A DNA stretch of 64,000 nt from Macrocystis pyrifera (GCA_031763025.1 JASSKH010000015.1:12938774-13002773); one strand, 5' to 3'. Positions 10,438-21,012 are shown, numbered from the stretch's first letter. Notes: generated by a model not told the origin, from the sequence alone. Numbers and translations: made by a program.

Positions 10438-10645
10438 GTAGACCATAGTAAACAGGACCTACGGTACACACGAAAACGTATCTATTTCCCTGTTTTTACT
10501 ATTACGGAGGGCCATAGTAAATAGGACCAAATATTGTTAGTAAAAAATCTAAAACATATAGGTTTTTGTGTACACCGCAGGTCCTATTAACTATGGACCC
10601 CCGTAATAATAATATTTGGTCCTATTTACTATGATGTTCCCCCGT
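10438..10645 (-). mobile_element. MITE-G5 interrupted by another MITE-G5
   Basis: The left part (10438-10501) ends CTGTTTTTACTA. The right part (10607-10645) continues TAATAATATTTGGTCCTATT. The two parts join to the family sequence across the inner element with TA duplicated, so this is a nested insertion. The outer element has decayed ends. Confidence 0.75.
10502..10606 (+). mobile_element. MITE-G5 nested inside a MITE-G5
   Basis: A complete copy in opposite orientation to its host, flanked by TA at 10500-10501 and 10607-10608. Confidence 0.85.
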
Positions 10646-10680
10646 GCCAGACGAATATCTGAAAATTGTACTAACCAGGC

Positions 10681-10910
10681 GGGGGGGGGGTGTACTCCAC
10701 ATCATGCATGGCCGTAGTCGTATGACCATAGACCCTCGCATCCCTACAATGCCGGGACGGAGCACGTCCATTTTTTTTCACCGACCGACCAGACAGACAT
10801 TGCTTGCACCAAGCGCCGTGAAGCGCCGTGAGGTGGTTGTTCGGCGAGTCGCATGAAGTGTGAGCCGCATCCTATGAATACTACTACTGCTGTAAGAACC
10901 GCTCGCCGGT
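10681..10910 (-). mobile_element. PolyC-SINE, 5'-truncated copy
   Basis: The G run at 10681-10690 then TGTACTCCACATCATGCATG mark the 3' end. The copy extends to the GAACCGCTC block, with a short CTACTACTGC-containing insertion near 10880. Confidence 0.75.
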
Positions 10911-10914
10911 GATG

Positions 10915-11815
10915 CAGACGTCGCACCAGGAGCTATAGCTGTGGTATCTTTTCACTCGTTTTATAATATGCCTGGAATATACAGTCCAGCTGCGCCCCAG
11001 GTTTTTTTTGGGTAAAACTACTTGAAAATAGAGTTGATCGAGAAAGTATGCTTGCAGATGTGAATACAGCGTTAATAACAAGAGAACTGAAGGATACGGG
11101 TTTGGCAAAAATGCCATAATATCATATATACTTCGTATAGAACCAAAGAAAAAGAGCACATTGTGGACCTGAAAAAAAACGGCGATTTTTTTGAAGCCAG
11201 TGCGGCGTTGAAACCATGTATGGGAGGTTGCGCGTCCACTATCTGGTTGCAATATCAGCACGCATCAGGAAGCCCCTCCCATCTTCGAGACCCAAGATCC
11301 CCCGACTCTGCGTCGGGATAGACGAGACCAAATTTGGTGAAAATTAAAAATGCCTCAAAATCATGAAGCAAGCTAAAAATCTGTAAAAACGTACCAGGTA
11401 TTATGTATAAATACCATCGCTGTTCATATATACTACTGCTGCAGCAGCTGTAGAACGACACAACACCAGCAAGTAGTACGTACCGCGTATGGGATTTACA
11501 CGAGTATGACAACTTCAAAGTCATTTTACTTTCCATGTACTCCTAGCCCTATATAATATTATGAGAATATATTTTTTAATGTATTCATTCGTGATTTTTC
11601 CGTCTGCTCTCGATCAATCCCTCCTTGCATGCGCGCCGTTTGCGCAAAAAAAGTTAAGAGGCCTTTACCGGAGAACGCCGTCCGGGCACGGCCATCGAGG
11701 CTTGGGCGCTGTCTAGCCCATAACATACTGTCTGTGTAACGGTATTTACGATATACCTTGGTACACGAGTGCCAAACAAAACAGTAGTAGGTAATACTAA
11801 CTACCAGGTATAATA
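10915..11815. other. Unassigned AT-rich DNA
   Basis: No repeat family of this window and no convincing exon. Open frames of 93-125 codons on the minus strand lack recognisable features. Confidence 0.35.
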
Positions 11816-11922
11816 TTGCGGGGGACCACAGAAAATATAGGACCAAATATTGTTTATAAAAATAGCGAATTATGTAAGTTTTTGTGTCTACCGTAGGTCC
11901 TATTTAACATGGTCCCCCGAAA
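11816..11922 (+). mobile_element. MITE-G5 copy
   Basis: Full length. Ends TTGCGGGGG and CCCCCGAAA, both slightly diverged. Confidence 0.75.
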
Positions 11923-11924
11923 TA

Positions 11925-13640
11925 ATATCTTCTTTTGATCCTGTTTCAGTGCCGTTTAGGGGAGGAACTACGTATAACTTGATTTGAGTGATTTGTCCTG
12001 AACACGAGACTGCAGTCCTAAAAAAAAAGGTGTTAATGGACCCTATTAACCAGGGGCAGTGTTCGGGATTGGAAGTTCCTTACATACTACTTGTCCCCCA
12101 TCAGAGTTGGTGCCGGTCCCTTGCAGTCGAAAGTGGGAGCAAAAAAAAAAAAACGGTGCGCAGCATCATCAGCGCGCAGGAGTTTCAGGTCCCTGTTATG
12201 TACAGCAGTTTCCCCTACCGCGACACTATTATAATCGCGGGGTTTTCCTCAAAACCCCAAAACGTCCCACCTACACTACAGACAGCTGCTGTAGCAAAAT
12301 ACAATTTGTCACCATCTCTTACGTGTTCGTACACCCTACCCTCACGCGGCGCTATGACGTGCACTCTTCCTTAGGTCAGGTCGGGGCTACCGCCGTAAAG
12401 GGCGTTGATGCCGCACTACTGCAGCTGCTGTGTTGCGATCGCTCTTTCAGCCCTTGTTTTCTCCTGCTTCAAGTCGAACATTAACTATTAGTCGGTCGAA
12501 CTATCGGAAGGCTCCCCTTAGATCAGAATTTTTTTTTTTCCGAGAAAAAGACAAAAACACTAACACTAACGCACACCCTTCCTTCCGTGGTGTAGTTCGG
12601 AAAAGCAACAAAACAAGCGCTAAAAAAAAACGATCGCACCACCTCCTGTGGGCCCTCGACGGCCTTCACTGCAGTCAAGACACGCGCACGCACGGCTGCT
12701 CTTTTAGGCTGGGGTTCACCTGACACGCGTGTGGCTGTTTGAAGACGTCGCTAGTGAATAGCAGGGTTGTTTGAACGGCGTTCGTTTGCTGTTTGTGTTT
12801 TTTTTTGCTTTGACAGCATGCTTTGACAGCAAACCTGTGGTGTTTGATTCTGCTTGCAGAATTGCGAGGCGTTCTTTTCGACGGTTTCATGAAAGATATT
12901 AACCTGATTTTAGTATGGAACAGGAAGACTTGACTATTTCCGGTTACCTGGTTGCTGGTCTTGGTGATCGGTGGCCTGTGAAGCTGGGTGTTTGGCGTGT
13001 GTGTTCTTCGCAGCAGTAAAGGGTTATTTCGGTGTTTTATTTTTCTTTCTACCGTACGTAGCATGTATTGCATCAATTTACAGTAGCAAGCAGCACTATT
13101 AATAATAGAGACTGCAACATGATCCTCAGGACTCCTTGCTGACAACGACGACAAAACAGAGGCAATGCTACATGACTCGTTCGCTACTACTGTTCATCTT
13201 TCTTCATCTCCTCGAATTATCATAACATTTTTCGTCACTCTCACGTGGCGGCGGCGGAGTATTTTCCTTAAAAAATAATTGCCGACTGCCGACAGAGAGC
13301 GGGCTGGCATGCATACGGTAAGAAGCTGTGCCGCGCAGAACAGGCCTAGCTTCTGCGCGCTAAATATATACCGGTGCCCTTCATGTGTCATAGCTGTGGG
13401 GAGACCTGGATATAGAAAGCTTCTCGCCCTTCCACCTCTGAGCACTTTCAGCACATCCAACACATCGCTGATCCAGCACACCCAGCACATCCATCCAGCA
13501 AGCAGCTGACGCAGGACGTGCAGGTAGGTGTAAAGCCTGCAGTTCTCAGAACCCACCACTTGGTGCCCAACCAATGTATCTCGCCCTCTTTACACACCAT
13601 TCTCATTGCCATCTATTTTACTATTATGTATGGGGGTAGA
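11925..13640. other. Unassigned DNA
   Basis: Short A runs (12010, 12141) and a T run (12530). Frames of up to 159 codons on the minus strand look random in composition. No repeat family is recognised. Confidence 0.35.
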
Positions 13641-13751
13641 TTACGGGGGACCATAGTAAATAAGACCTACGGCGGTAGATACAAAAAACTTCATATTTCC
13701 CCTGTTTACGAACAATATTGGGTCCTACTTGCTATGCGTGGTCCCTCGTAA
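13641..13751 (-). mobile_element. MITE-G5 copy
   Basis: Full length with a small internal insertion. The left end is exact and the right end is CCCTCGTAA. Confidence 0.8.
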
Positions 13752-13888
13752 TACCCGGAATGTATCACCATGTAATACAGGTACTATTATTAGGTACTGC
13801 TACTATGACCATGTAGCACTCACTATGCATTACCGTGTAGCACTATGTACTACCTGGTACCATGCATTACTATGTACCGGTATTACTA

Positions 13889-14100
13889 TTACGGGGGTCC
13901 ATAGTAAACAGGACCTACGGTACACACAAAAACCTATACATTTACCTATTTTTAATAACAGTATTTGGTCCTATTTACTATTACGGGGGTCCATAGTTAA
14001 CGGGACCAAATTTTGTTAGCAAAAATAGGCAAATATATAGGTTTTTACGTACACCGTAGATCCTGTTAACTACGGACCCCCGTGATATGATCCCCCGTAA
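13889..14100 (-). mobile_element. MITE-G5 interrupted by another MITE-G5
   Basis: The left part runs to GGTCCTATTTACTA (13980). The right part resumes TATGATCCCCCGTAA (14086-14100). The inner element occupies 13981-14085, inside the right terminal repeat of the host. Confidence 0.8.
13981..14085 (+). mobile_element. MITE-G5 nested inside a MITE-G5
   Basis: A complete copy flanked by TA (13979-13980 and 14086-14087). A further right-end scrap of the family (ATTACTCTGGCCCCCCGTGA) lies at about 14119-14138. Confidence 0.85.
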
Positions 14101-14140
14101 TATGCACCAGTATAATACGATTACTCTGGCCCCCCGTGAC

Positions 14141-14780
14141 AGCGTACAAAAAAGTAGTCTACTAATACTAATACTAATACTAATACTGATACTTACTGCT
14201 GGAGGGCAAAAAGTGAGGAGGTAGGTACTCGTGCATGCATATCATGGTATCCGTATATACATATATATATATATGTATATATATATATGTGCAGAAAGCA
14301 CGTTAAAGCACAGCAGTTTGTGGAGATGGAAATAAAACAAGGGAAACAAATGCTATAATTTAGTACTGGTGCTGGTGCACACCCTGCGGTGCAGGTAGGT
14401 ATATAAATAAATGTAGTCCGAGTACTATTAATAGAGCAGCAGCAGTGTGTTGAATGGCATCGACACCAGACTAGTACAGACTACATACAGCAGCAGCATC
14501 ACCAGATTTTTTTAGACAACGTCGTCGGTTGAAACTCGCCCCACCCGCCCCCACCAAACAATCACTCACGTACGTATGGCGTGTGACACGGCGGTGACGA
14601 CACAGGCAGCAGTATTGTTATACAGTGTATAGCACTGCAGTCTGCATTGCGCGGGCAAATCAGTCAATGTTTATGTAGTTTGTCTCCAATACGGGACTAT
14701 ATAAAGGGATAATACGTGCACGCCTTGTATATATACCACTGCAGCAGCCGTAGAATGCTACAGCAGTACCACTATTAACA
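14141..14780. other. Microsatellite-rich DNA
   Basis: (CTAATA)n at about 14158-14192, (TA)n with a central G at 14255-14292, and scattered TATTAATA and CAGCAG motifs. No gene. Confidence 0.5.
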
Positions 14781-14885
14781 TTACGGGGGGCCATAGTAAA
14801 TAGGACCAAACATTGTTAGTAAAAATACGTAAATATATAGGTTTTTATGTACACCATAGGTCCTATTAACTATGAACCCCCGTAA
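14781..14885 (+). mobile_element. MITE-G5, complete copy
   Basis: Full length and close to consensus. CA on the left, TA on the right. Confidence 0.85.
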
Positions 14886-14929
14886 TAGTAGCAATATTTG
14901 GTCCTATTTACTATGGCCCCCCCCCGTAA
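14886..14929 (-). mobile_element. MITE-G5 half element
   Basis: Only the right half of a minus-oriented copy (CAATATTTGGTCCTATTTAC to CCCCCGTAA). It abuts the complete copy; the missing half is not found on the other side. Confidence 0.75.
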
Positions 14930-15282
14930 TATAACGTTTTGGGACAGAATGGTACGTTAACGTTAACAATGTTACTACACGCACCTCATCTGCTACTGAC
15001 CGTGAAACACTCACTAGATAGCGACACCCCACCCCGCCCCCCCTCGGGTGACTTGCCTGCCCGATTTTCGCGACAACCAAGGCGGTACGCACAACGAAAA
15101 TGGTCTGTCTGTCTGTCTGGTGGTGGCCGCCTCGTACAGCGGAAACATCTCGTCGAGGGCTTCCAATACGTGGCAGCAGACACTTCGCTCGGTGTTTGTT
15201 TGCATAAAAACACCGATTGCTGTATTTCCCACTTCCGACAGGACTGGCTGTATTTCCGACAAAAAGATGAGACATGCAAGTA

Positions 15283-15399
15283 TTACGGGGGACCATAGCA
15301 GTAAATAGGACCAAAGATAGTTATTAATAGTACAAATAGCGTAATATATAGGTTTTTGTGTCTACTACTGTAGGCCCTATATAACATGGTCCCCCGTAA
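15283..15399 (+). mobile_element. MITE-G5 copy with small insertions
   Basis: Full length, 117 bp, with short insertions (CAG near 15300 and a few bases near 15325). TA on the left. Confidence 0.8.
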
Positions 15400-15486
15400 A
15401 AGTAAAACACGCCACTCTGTCGTACCACAACTAATATACATACAGACAATTAATATGCATATATAGATCGTGTATATTATATTGCA

Positions 15487-15824
15487 TAGCCGGCGTCCCC
15501 GGTGGCTTGGTAGGTGGTCCGCGTGCCTGTCAAGATCAATTTCGTGGGTTCAAGTCCCACCGAGTGCATGCTCATAGGGACTTTTTCTTGCATAAAAAAT
15601 TGATAAGCGGAAAGCGCGAAAGCGTGAGTTGGCTACATTCGATGAAAATCGACGAGCAGTGGGAATGCTGAACCCTATGCGCGACAAAAATAAAAGGCAC
15701 GTACCGGGGGGGAGAAGGGACGACACCTGTGACCACGGCTTGTCCAGAAGATCGTCGAGGGTAAAACCTCCTACGAGTGGGCTGGAAAGTAAAAGTGATG
15801 ATGAAAAAAAAAAAAAAAAAAAAA
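15487..15824 (+). mobile_element. tRNA-SINE, copy 1
   Basis: The head carries an A-box-like TGGCTTGGTAGGTGG (about 15503) and a canonical B-box GGTTCAAGTCCC (about 15549) inside a T-arm-like GTGGGTTCAAGTCCCAC. The body is about 230 bp and the tail is GGAAAGTAAAAGTGATGATG plus A(21). ATATT on both flanks may be the target duplication. A cloverleaf cannot be closed cleanly at the acceptor, so this is a SINE head and not a tRNA gene. Confidence 0.8.
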
Positions 15825-15829
15825 TATTA

Positions 15830-16382
15830 AAACGAAAGAGGCCCTCCTTGCATTCTCGTACACATCTTGTATCGAGGGATAGAACGTAACGCGATCATCA
15901 TCATTCTCACTTTGATCGGTCGACCAATCGATGGAACGTTTATTGAAACCAGTCTTCCGGGGCTACAAAGGACATTTAGATGACCACAGAATCTCCAAAT
16001 GTACCTTCTATTTTACGACAGGTCAAATCGAGAACATAACAGGGACGCATAGATGGCCACGACATATTCAAATGCACCTTAGATTTACCGTCAGTCCGAT
16101 GTATCATGAATAAATACCAGCAGTACAAGCGACATATGGATGGTCAAAAAAGTTACAAAAAAAAGTACATTATACTTGTGTATATATATTCACGATGAGG
16201 CTGTTAGACAGGAGTTGAGAACATGAGGAGTGATGAGGAGGAAGGAGTAAGCTGTTGTATTCGTGCACGTGTTTATACGCACATCGTCAGCATCACCAGC
16301 ATCATCAGCGAGAGGCCACAAAACGGAACGCCACCCGATCGCACCACCTTTTGGTGCCCCGTTCGTGCGAGCACAGCAACTA
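15830..16382. other. Unassigned DNA with a weak ~78-bp repeat
   Basis: GACCACAGAATCTCCAAATG at about 15980 and GGCCACGACATATTCAAATG at about 16054 look like degenerate copies of one unit. No gene. Confidence 0.35.
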
Positions 16383-16487
16383 TTACGGGGGACCATAGTA
16401 AATAGGACTTACGGTACACACAAAAACCTATACATTTCCCTTTTCTTACTAACAATATTTGGTCCTATTTACTATGGCCCCCCGTAA
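16383..16487 (-). mobile_element. MITE-G5, complete copy
   Basis: Full length, minus orientation, TA on both sides. Confidence 0.85.
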
Positions 16488-16489
16488 TA

Positions 16490-17300
16490 TGAACTTTTAC
16501 ACCGAACATAGAACATCAGCATCATCATCATGTCCTCTCCGTGAAAGCTGGGAGTTACCATGCCAGAGTTGTGCCATAGTCACTGATATTAGTCACTAAC
16601 TTTACAGGCTACGATAATTAAACAAGGCGATTCCGATTAAAAAAAAAATGCAAGAGACGAAAGTTCACGCCGTTCTCTGTCGGGAGATAGATCCCGAAAT
16701 TTTGCACACGTTTTCTGTGACCCCCCGTCGATCCGTTGACGAAGGGCGATTTTTTCTCGAAAAACACTTTTTGGTCTTCGTGGGGAAAACATGCGTAATT
16801 TACATAGTGACCTTGTCATTTACTTAGCTTCGGTGTGGGGTCGATTGTTGGCAATGTATGTATGCTTGACATTGGCGCTAGGCAGTCAATTCTTCGAATG
16901 CTTGCGCGAATACAAATGTAGGCATGCCTTAGGGTACCTGGAACCGGCTCGATCAGAAAACAAAAAAGAAAACAAAAAAAAAGGTTTGCTTCCTGCGGCA
17001 GCGCCTAACCAAACCAATACTGGTGTCTCTGTAGGCCTACCGCTGCGTTTGGTGGGGACACATCTTCACCGCCAGCGCCACTCCTAGGACCTAAACAAAA
17101 TAAAGGTAACGTACGCGTGTGACCTTCTTTCATTGTTCATGGCAATCACTATGAAACCAAGGACACGCTACTCGAGTAGATAATGCAAGCGGGATTCGTG
17201 GCTGACAAGATTGGGGTCGATCCGCTTGAACCAGCTCATAAAATAGTACAAGTAGCTGCATGAAAAGACTACCCCTTTGGGCTCGAATATGATTCAGAAG
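16490..17300. other. Unassigned DNA
   Basis: A 98-codon frame at 16791-17087 (+) starts with ATG and has a hydrophobic stretch (about residues 8-32) and a lysine-rich patch. It has no recognisable domain and is not called a gene. Confidence 0.3.
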
Positions 17301-17302
17301 CT

Positions 17303-17532
17303 AAAAATGCAGGAAGTCCAGGTTCCCGGTACGCTTGGTCCGGGCGTCGACCGCGATCGCCCTGGGGGGAAGCGGGTCCGAGGGGCCAAGTCCGGGGGCC
17401 GAAGTGGGGACTGGAGTGGCCTTCGTCGTGCACGCGGAGACTGAGACCAAGCTCGTGCCCCTCTGGAAAACCCCTGGGCTTTCCACCCAAGGTACGCCTT
17501 CCAAGTATTACAATTACGATCCCAGTGCCTAA
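17303..17532 (+). CDS. Possible GC3-rich coding fragment, unknown
   Basis: I do not recognise this gene. From about 17308 to the stop at 17530-17532 the frame reads RFPVRLVRASTAIALGGSGS and ends STQGTPSKYYNYDPSA. The third codon positions are mostly G or C, unlike the surrounding DNA. A stop lies just upstream of the readable part, so there is no in-frame ATG with a plausible context; if real it is a terminal exon or a remnant of an element. Two other frames are also open because the stretch is GC-rich, which lowers confidence. Confidence 0.25.
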
Positions 17533-17589
17533 ACCCAGGCAATTACCGGGCTTTCAACCTCATTCAAGGCAGTATCATACCAATTACCT

Positions 17590-17880
17590 GGTAAGTTTCT
17601 TCAGTCCGGGTGAAATCTCCATCGTTAACTGCAGTAGACTGGTTGCCGCCGCTCCCTCGCACGACATATATATGCACAACTGACGACACCAGGTACGTGC
17701 GCAACCCAATTTTTACGCGGGACCATCGTAAACTGGACCACATGTTGTCGGTAAAAAAACGGAAATATATAATTTTTTGGGTGTACCGTGTGTCCTACCT
17801 GGTATTCACTAAGGTCCCCCGTAATAGGAGAATATTTTCTAGCCTCGGTCTCGCTTCGCTCCCTCCGCTTTGAAACCCTC
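17590..17880 (-). repeat. Inverted copy of the 54.0-54.2 kb repeat, interrupted by MITE-G5
   Basis: TTTCTTCAGTCCGGGTGAAA, GCCGCCGCTCCCTCGCACGA and GGAGAATATTTTCTAGCCTC match the reverse complement of 54020-54235 in order. The MITE at 17713-17824 interrupts it; the 54-kb copy lacks it. Confidence 0.75.
17713..17824 (+). mobile_element. MITE-G5 copy in a dated site
   Basis: Ends TTACGCGGG and CCCCCGTAA, with TA on the right. Compared with the empty site near 54.09 kb, a few target bases are missing on the left, so the insertion was followed by a small deletion. Confidence 0.8.
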
Positions 17881-17904
17881 ATCATCATAACGTTTACCCT
17901 GCAA

Positions 17905-17996
17905 CCCTTTTAGTACCGCAGTCCTGTTTTTGGGTCAAACTACTTGGAATTTGACTGGTCTCTCCCCAACACGGCACTGCAGTCCAACCAAGGGTT
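17905..17996. mobile_element. MITE-Q copy
   Basis: ACCCTTTTAGTACCGCAGTC at the left and CACTGCAGTCCAACCAAGGGT at the right form the inverted ends. The middle includes ACTACTTGGAATTTGACTGG. Confidence 0.65.
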
Positions 17997-18117
17997 ATAA
18001 GAGGAAACAGGGTTTTGAGTTCGCACAGGGATGCGATCGTTTTTCAGCGCTGCGTGTCGTCGATGCTGTAATCGTCATTTACATTCCGTCGCCGTTTTCC
18101 CCTTCTCTCGTGTCTGA

Positions 18118-18655
18118 TAAGGGGTACGACTGACTTTTCCCTTCTCACGTCTAAAAAGGGGTACTGACTGTCCACCCCTCACGTCCGAAGAGGGGTACTG
18201 AATGTTCCCCCCTCACGTCCAACAAGGGGTATTGAATGTTCCCCTCTCAAGAGCCCAGAAGGGGTACTGACTGTCCCCCCCTCGTGCCCAAAAAGGGGTA
18301 CTCAATGTTCCCCTCTCAAGTCCGAAAAGGGGTACTGACTGTTGCCCTCTTGAGTCCAAAACGGGGTACTGATTGTTACTCCCTCAAGTCCAAAAAGGGG
18401 TACCGATTGTGCCCCCCTCAATTCCAAGAAGGGGGTTCCGTTTCCCTCCCACGAAAAAAAGGGGTGCTGAATGTTGCCCCTCAAGTCCAAAAAGGGGTAC
18501 TGATTGTTCCCCTCTCACGTCCAAAAAGGGTACTGCTGGTCCCCCCCTCAAGTCCGAAAAGGGGTACTGATTGTTCCCCTCACACATCCGAAAAGGGGTA
18601 CTGAATCCTCTAAAGTCCGAAATGTTCCCCACTCAGGTCCAAAAAGGGGTACAAA
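18118..18655 (+). repeat. 34-bp minisatellite, about 16 units
   Basis: Units carry AAAAAGGGGTACTGA then a C-rich block and a TC(A)AGTCC segment. Unit spacing is 29-47 bp, mostly 33-36. The array is open in one + frame for 122 codons only because the unit avoids stops. Imperfect units are spread throughout. Confidence 0.9.
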
Positions 18656-18734
18656 CAGCAATACCGATGCAAACGTCGTCAGAGTGCAAAGCAAAAGTCA
18701 CTGGGACTCAGTCATTGACCCGCGAGTCCGAGTC

Positions 18735-18915
18735 ATCTCGAAGTGCTGGGTCCCCAGGTACCAGAAGCTGAAAAGGCTGAGTCCTCGCGAGTACCCAGGT
18801 ACCAGAAGCTGAAATGACTGAGTCCTCGCGAGCCCATAGGGTGATACTGAAAGCCGAAAGGACTGAGTCCTCGCGAGTACCCAGGAACCACAAGCTGAAA
18901 TGACTGAGTACTGAC
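18735..18915 (+). repeat. ~45-bp minisatellite, about four units
   Basis: Units share GAAGCTGAAA, GACTGAGTCCTCGCGAG and TACCCAGGTACC. The last unit is diverged. It directly follows the 34-bp array. Confidence 0.85.
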
Positions 18916-19414
18916 TAACGAGTCCCAAATGGTACCGTGGGCTGAAATGGCTGGTACTCACTTGGTGCTCTGGAAGCAATTAAAGCGGTACTGGTACTTC
19001 GTATGCTCGTGACCGAAGATATCGGCTCACCACGTACCCGCTGGTGCTGTAACGGTATTGCGGCGGATTCGCTTTTAGCGGCAAATAATTGGCCTGGGCC
19101 GCCGCCCGTGCTCGCGGGACAACCACGCGACAACTCCTAATGCGTACCTATCCCCCCTCTATTAATAGGAGGACGCAGCAATCAGTACGTACGTAGGTGT
19201 ACTGATAGGATATTTTGCTTTTGTTTCGTCTGGGGCTTACGATTTCGTTTTCAGAATTTATTCGTGTTGTACTTGAAGTATATTCCGGGTACTTACTAGT
19301 TTTCCCGTTCTTTTTCCCGATATATTTATTTTTCCTCCTGATGATGTAGTATTCGACTCGAGAGTTACCACTGGGGCCTGTCCTTTCGACCACGAAGTGC
19401 ATTTAGGCGATGAG

Positions 19415-19500
19415 GCAATTTGAGAAACAGAAGAACAGCAGCAACAGATATTACAGTAGTAAATACAACAACAACAACAACAAAAACAACAAGAATCAGT
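19415..19500. repeat. (CAA)n-rich tract
   Basis: CAACAACAACAACAACAAAA at about 19467. No LINE 3' end precedes it, so I treat it as a plain microsatellite. Confidence 0.6.
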
Positions 19501-19520
19501 ACGGACCAGTTGGAAGCACG

Positions 19521-19859
19521 TTAGCCGGCGTCCCCGGTGGCTTGGTAGGTGGTCCGCGTGCCTATCAAGATCAATTTCGTGGGTTCGAGTCTCACCGAGT
19601 GCATGCTCTTAGAGACTTATTCTTACATTAAAAAAAAATGATTAGCGGAAAGCGCGAGAGCGTGAGTTAGCTACATTCGATGAAAATCGACGAGCAGTGG
19701 GAATGCTGGACCCTATGCGCGACAAAAAATAAAGGCACGTATCGGGGGGGAGAAGGGACGACACCTGTGACCATGGCTTTTCCAGAAGCTCGCTGAGGGT
19801 AAAACCTCTTACTAGTTAGGCTGGAAAGTAAAAGTGATTAAAAAAAAAAAAAAAAAAAA
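19521..19859 (+). mobile_element. tRNA-SINE, copy 2, with target duplication
   Basis: Same head, body and tail as the copy at 15.5 kb. B-box GGTTCGAGTCTC at about 19582; tail GGAAAGTAAAAGTGATT plus A(20). AGCACG precedes (19515-19520) and follows the A run (19859-19864), a good target-site duplication for LINE-mediated insertion. Confidence 0.85.
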
Positions 19860-19864
19860 GCACG

Positions 19865-20380
19865 GGGGGGAGGGGGGGGGGGTCTGCATGTATTCTTCGC
19901 TTTCGTCCACGACTCCGCCAGCCGCCTTGTCGAGGTCTCCAGAAATGGTAGACATCACCATGTCCCTCAATATTACGAAAATCAGGACTAACCAAAAATA
20001 TACACACGGTTCTTATATTTCGGTACAGAGCGGTATTAAACTGTCGCCACAACCGGCATTAAACTGTCGCCACAACAAGAGCCGTAGTTGTTAATAGCAG
20101 TCAGCAATCAGCAGTTAGCATCGAGTCGACCGGGGGAATGAAGTGCCCTACACCTTACTTATCCCCTTCCCGCGACAAAAATCAGGGCTACAGAGTAGTA
20201 GAACCACCGCGGCAGCCGGGCGGTGGGGGGGGGGGGGCTGCTACGTGACCCCGGATGTGAATTACGACTATTACCAGGGAGGGAGCAGGAGAAAAGACGG
20301 GCGACTGAAATAAATGAGACTGGCGGGGAAAAAAAATAGCATTGAAGGTGCTCACCGTACGAGTAGTGGGGAGGAGGAAA
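19865..20380. other. Unassigned DNA
   Basis: G-rich runs at 19865-19882 and 20223-20237. No family block is attached to them and no gene is seen. Confidence 0.35.
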
Positions 20381-20471
20381 GGGGGGGGGGGTGTACTCAT
20401 GTTGTTGGTTGACTATTAAGATTCATTTGGGCATTGACCATGCAACCCTTTCGAGGCGGAGCACCGTAGTT
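20381..20471 (-). mobile_element. PolyC-LINE 3'-end scrap
   Basis: The G run plus TGTACTCATGTTGTTGG and CATTGACCATGCAACCCTTT correspond to the last ~75 bp of the PolyC-LINE. Diverged. Confidence 0.6.
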
Positions 20472-20482
20472 GCGGGCGCGGG

Positions 20483-20552
20483 CGGGGGGGGGGGGGGGGG
20501 GGGGTACTCATTATCATGCATGGCCGTAGTCGTACGACCATAGACCTTCGCG
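20483..20552 (-). mobile_element. PolyC-SINE 3'-end scrap
   Basis: The G run then GTACTCATTATCATGCATGG to TAGACCTTCG, cut off by another G run. About 50 bp of family sequence remains. Confidence 0.7.
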
Positions 20553-20627
20553 GGCGGGGGGGGGGGGTTATATCTCGACACTGCTGTGTACTTACTTGGC
20601 ATAATATACAAGGTATGACGGATACTA

Positions 20628-20732
20628 TTACGGGGGTCCATAGTTTATGGGACCAAATGTTGTTGGTAAAAATAGGTGAATATATAGGTTTTTATGTATA
20701 CCATAGGTCCTATTAACTATGGACCCCCATAA
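20628..20732 (+). mobile_element. MITE-G5, complete copy
   Basis: Full length. The right end is CCCCCATAA. TA on both sides. Confidence 0.85.
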
Positions 20733-21012
20733 TACACAATTACATGGTATGACGGATACTTCGCTTCTCGCTATTAATAAGTACGTACGAAGTTAAACTA
20801 CGTACGAAGGCCACTATTAATAGTGGTCCCTCTTTAGCTATAGTGCCGCTGTTCTCGCTTGGCACCATAGAGATGGCATTAACTTTTAATGGTGCGGCAG
20901 TGTGCGGGGTAATTAGTGCCGGTTGCCGCTATATATAGTGCCGGTTCGGTATTGTTGGCCTATAGCGCATACATACCGGCACTATAAAGACCACTGCTGT
21001 ATGTACTATTAA

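Noticed and set aside
12675-13154. 159-codon minus-strand frame
   Set aside because: Random-looking composition, no splice context or motif; length is expected by chance in 64 kb with six frames.
15487-15560. tRNA gene
   Set aside because: A good B-box, but no closable acceptor stem and a SINE body with poly-A follows; the same head recurs at 19.5 kb with a target duplication.
18118-18655. CRISPR-like array
   Set aside because: Units are contiguous degenerate tandem repeats with no unique spacers, in eukaryotic DNA.
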